NCBI RefSeq assembly: GCF_030913705.1
Contig: NZ_CP133190.1
Coordinates: 124,001 to 188,000, forward strand
From: Anaerocolumna sp. MB42-C2
GTDB lineage: Bacteria > Bacillota > Clostridia > Lachnospirales > Lachnospiraceae
Reading direction: 5' to 3'
DNA length: 64,000 bases
Part shown: positions 63,000 to 64,000 of the stretch, piece by piece
Position numbering within the stretch: position 1 is the stretch's first letter
Layout: each line of letters starts with the position of its first letter
Position numbers and translations under genes: made by a program
The notes under the pieces: generated by a model
What the model saw: the letters and a program-made list of their open reading frames with translations, nothing else
What the model was told of the DNA's origin: nothing
Databases searched by the model: none

Positions 63000-64000
63000 A
63001 TGCCTGAGTATATTGTAGAAATGAAACATATTACAAAGAAATTTCCTGGGATTGTTGCTAACGATGATATTACGATCCAAATAAAAAAAGGGGAAATTTA
63101 TGCATTGCTTGGTGAGAACGGAGCCGGTAAATCAACACTTATGAGTATGCTTTTTGGTATGTATGAACCGGATGAAGGGGAAATATGGATACGCGGCAGT
63201 AAAGTTAAGATTGATTCTCCAAACCATGCTGCAAAATTGAATATAGGGATGGTTCATCAGCATTTTAAGCTGGTACAGAATTATACTATAGCAGAAAATA
63301 TTATTCTGGGAATAGAACCTGTGAAACGATTCGCAGGTATTTTCCCTTATGTAGATGTCCGAAATGCGAATCATAAAATCGAGGAACTATCTAAAAAATA
63401 TGGATTAGAAGTAGATCCGACAAAAAAAATAGAGGATATTAATGTATCCATACAACAGCGTGTTGAAATCTTAAAGATGCTATACCGAGAAGCAGAAATA
63501 TTAATTTTTGATGAGCCTACGGCAGTTCTGACTCCACAGGAAATAGAATTTTTACTGGAAATAATTAAAGAGTTGAGAAAAGGCGGTAAAACCATAATAC
63601 TGATTACCCATAAACTGGAGGAAATTAAAAAAGTAGCTGACCGCTGTGCAGTTTTAAACAGGGGAAAACTGGTAGACGTATTGGATGTAAAAGAAACCTC
63701 CACTAAGCAAATGGCAAATCTTATGGTCGGTCGGGAAGTTAATTTTGAAACGGAAAAAAAACCTGCCGAAATGAAAGAAATTGTGCTGCAGGTTGATCAT
63801 ATGACTTTGAAAAATCAGGATAATTTTGAAGTCGTAAAGGATGTGTCTTTTTCCATTAGGGGCGGTGAAGTATTTGCTATTGCAGGTGTATCCGGCAACG
63901 GACAGGTCGAAATTGCCGATGCTATTGCCGGCTTAACTAAGATAAGCAGCGGAGTGATCAGGTTAAAAGGAACGGATATTACTAATTATAATATCAGGAA
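63000..64000 (+). CDS. nucleoside/sugar-type ABC transporter ATPase, 5' part
   Basis: The first 333 residues of a double ATPase of the RbsA/NupA type. The first nucleotide-binding domain has Walker A GENGAGKST (about residues 39-47), the Q-loop in VHQHFKL, the signature-like NVSIQQRVEILKML and Walker B ILIFDEPTA. The second domain begins near residue 260 and its A-loop VSGNGQ is typically degenerate. The gene runs off the window end. A GGAG site precedes the ATG. It pairs with the BMP lipoprotein to power nucleoside import. Confidence 0.93.
   Translation, partial: MPEYIVEMKHITKKFPGIVANDDITIQIKKGEIYALLGENGAGKSTLMSMLFGMYEPDEGEIWIRGSKVKIDSPNHAAKLNIGMVHQHFKLVQNYTIAENIILGIEPVKRFAGIFPYVDVRNANHKIEELSKKYGLEVDPTKKIEDINVSIQQRVEILKMLYREAEILIFDEPTAVLTPQEIEFLLEIIKELRKGGKTIILITHKLEEIKKVADRCAVLNRGKLVDVLDVKETSTKQMANLMVGREVNFETEKKPAEMKEIVLQVDHMTLKNQDNFEVVKDVSFSIRGGEVFAIAGVSGNGQVEIADAIAGLTKISSGVIRLKGTDITNYNIR

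Overview
The window is about 64 kb of low-GC (roughly one third GC) Firmicutes chromosome. I read it as an anaerobic, spore-forming member of the Lachnospiraceae or a close clostridial relative. The basis is the gene set and order: MEP-pathway isoprenoid genes next to PolC, the yqfC-yqfD-phoH-HD-ybeY block, spoIIM-xerD, RNase Y, a PolC-type replicative polymerase, and strong Shine-Dalgarno sequences with frequent GTG/TTG starts. It is mostly core chromosome. I see no prophage, insertion sequence, CRISPR array or secretion locus. The species call is inference from gene content only.

Layout. 1-8.4 kb: the end of dxr, then rseP, ispG and polC. 8.6-10.5 kb: tRNA-Glu(CUC), a small membrane protein and a PilZ protein, with two copies of a 160-bp repeat. 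10.5-13.5 kb: alaS and rpsU, each with a clear SigA-type promoter. 13.6-18.3 kb: a sporulation/RNA-metabolism run (yqfC, yqfD, phoH, an HD-domain membrane protein, ybeY). 18.3-23 kb: envelope proteins (DUF3048 lipoprotein, MOP-family flippase, BofC-like protein) and a HAD phosphatase. 23-27.8 kb: L-fucose catabolism with a divergent AraC-type regulator. 28-35 kb: tetrapyrrole synthesis from glutamyl-tRNA to uroporphyrinogen III and precorrin-2 (hemA, sirC-like, hemC, cobA-hemD, hemB, hemL), preceded by an 86-bp tandem repeat. 35-36.6 kb: pdxST for pyridoxal phosphate on the minus strand. 37-43 kb: two flavoproteins, then proB, a DUF896 protein, 5-formyl-THF cyclo-ligase and proA. 43-50 kb: a MazG-like protein, miaB, rny, a class I aminotransferase and proC. 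50-57.3 kb: a NUDIX hydrolase, spoIIM, xerD, DAHP synthase, an HTH regulator overlapping def, pyrimidine-nucleoside phosphorylase and two small proteins. 57.5-64 kb: a YmaF-like protein, purine nucleoside phosphorylase, a medium-chain dehydrogenase, mtnA, and the start of a BMP-type nucleoside ABC importer whose ATPase runs off the window end.

The least explained material is between genes. A 160-bp element with inverted ends occurs three times (3521, 9184, 10212), with a possible end fragment at 36891. A highly palindromic 137-bp unit is tandemly repeated after rny, and its last hairpin recurs alone at 62920. An 86-bp unit that restarts with TATAAT is repeated upstream of hemA. A 22-bp perfect palindrome exactly fills the spacer of the promoter upstream of xerD. 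Among proteins, the oddities are a PgpH-like HD protein without its extracellular domain and with HD changed to HE, a XerD-like recombinase with Gln in place of the box II His, and a nucleoside phosphorylase-dehydrogenase-MtnA neighbourhood that could be a methylthioadenosine or pentose-1-phosphate salvage route. I did not find a clearly new multi-gene system. The repeat families and these variants are the best leads.
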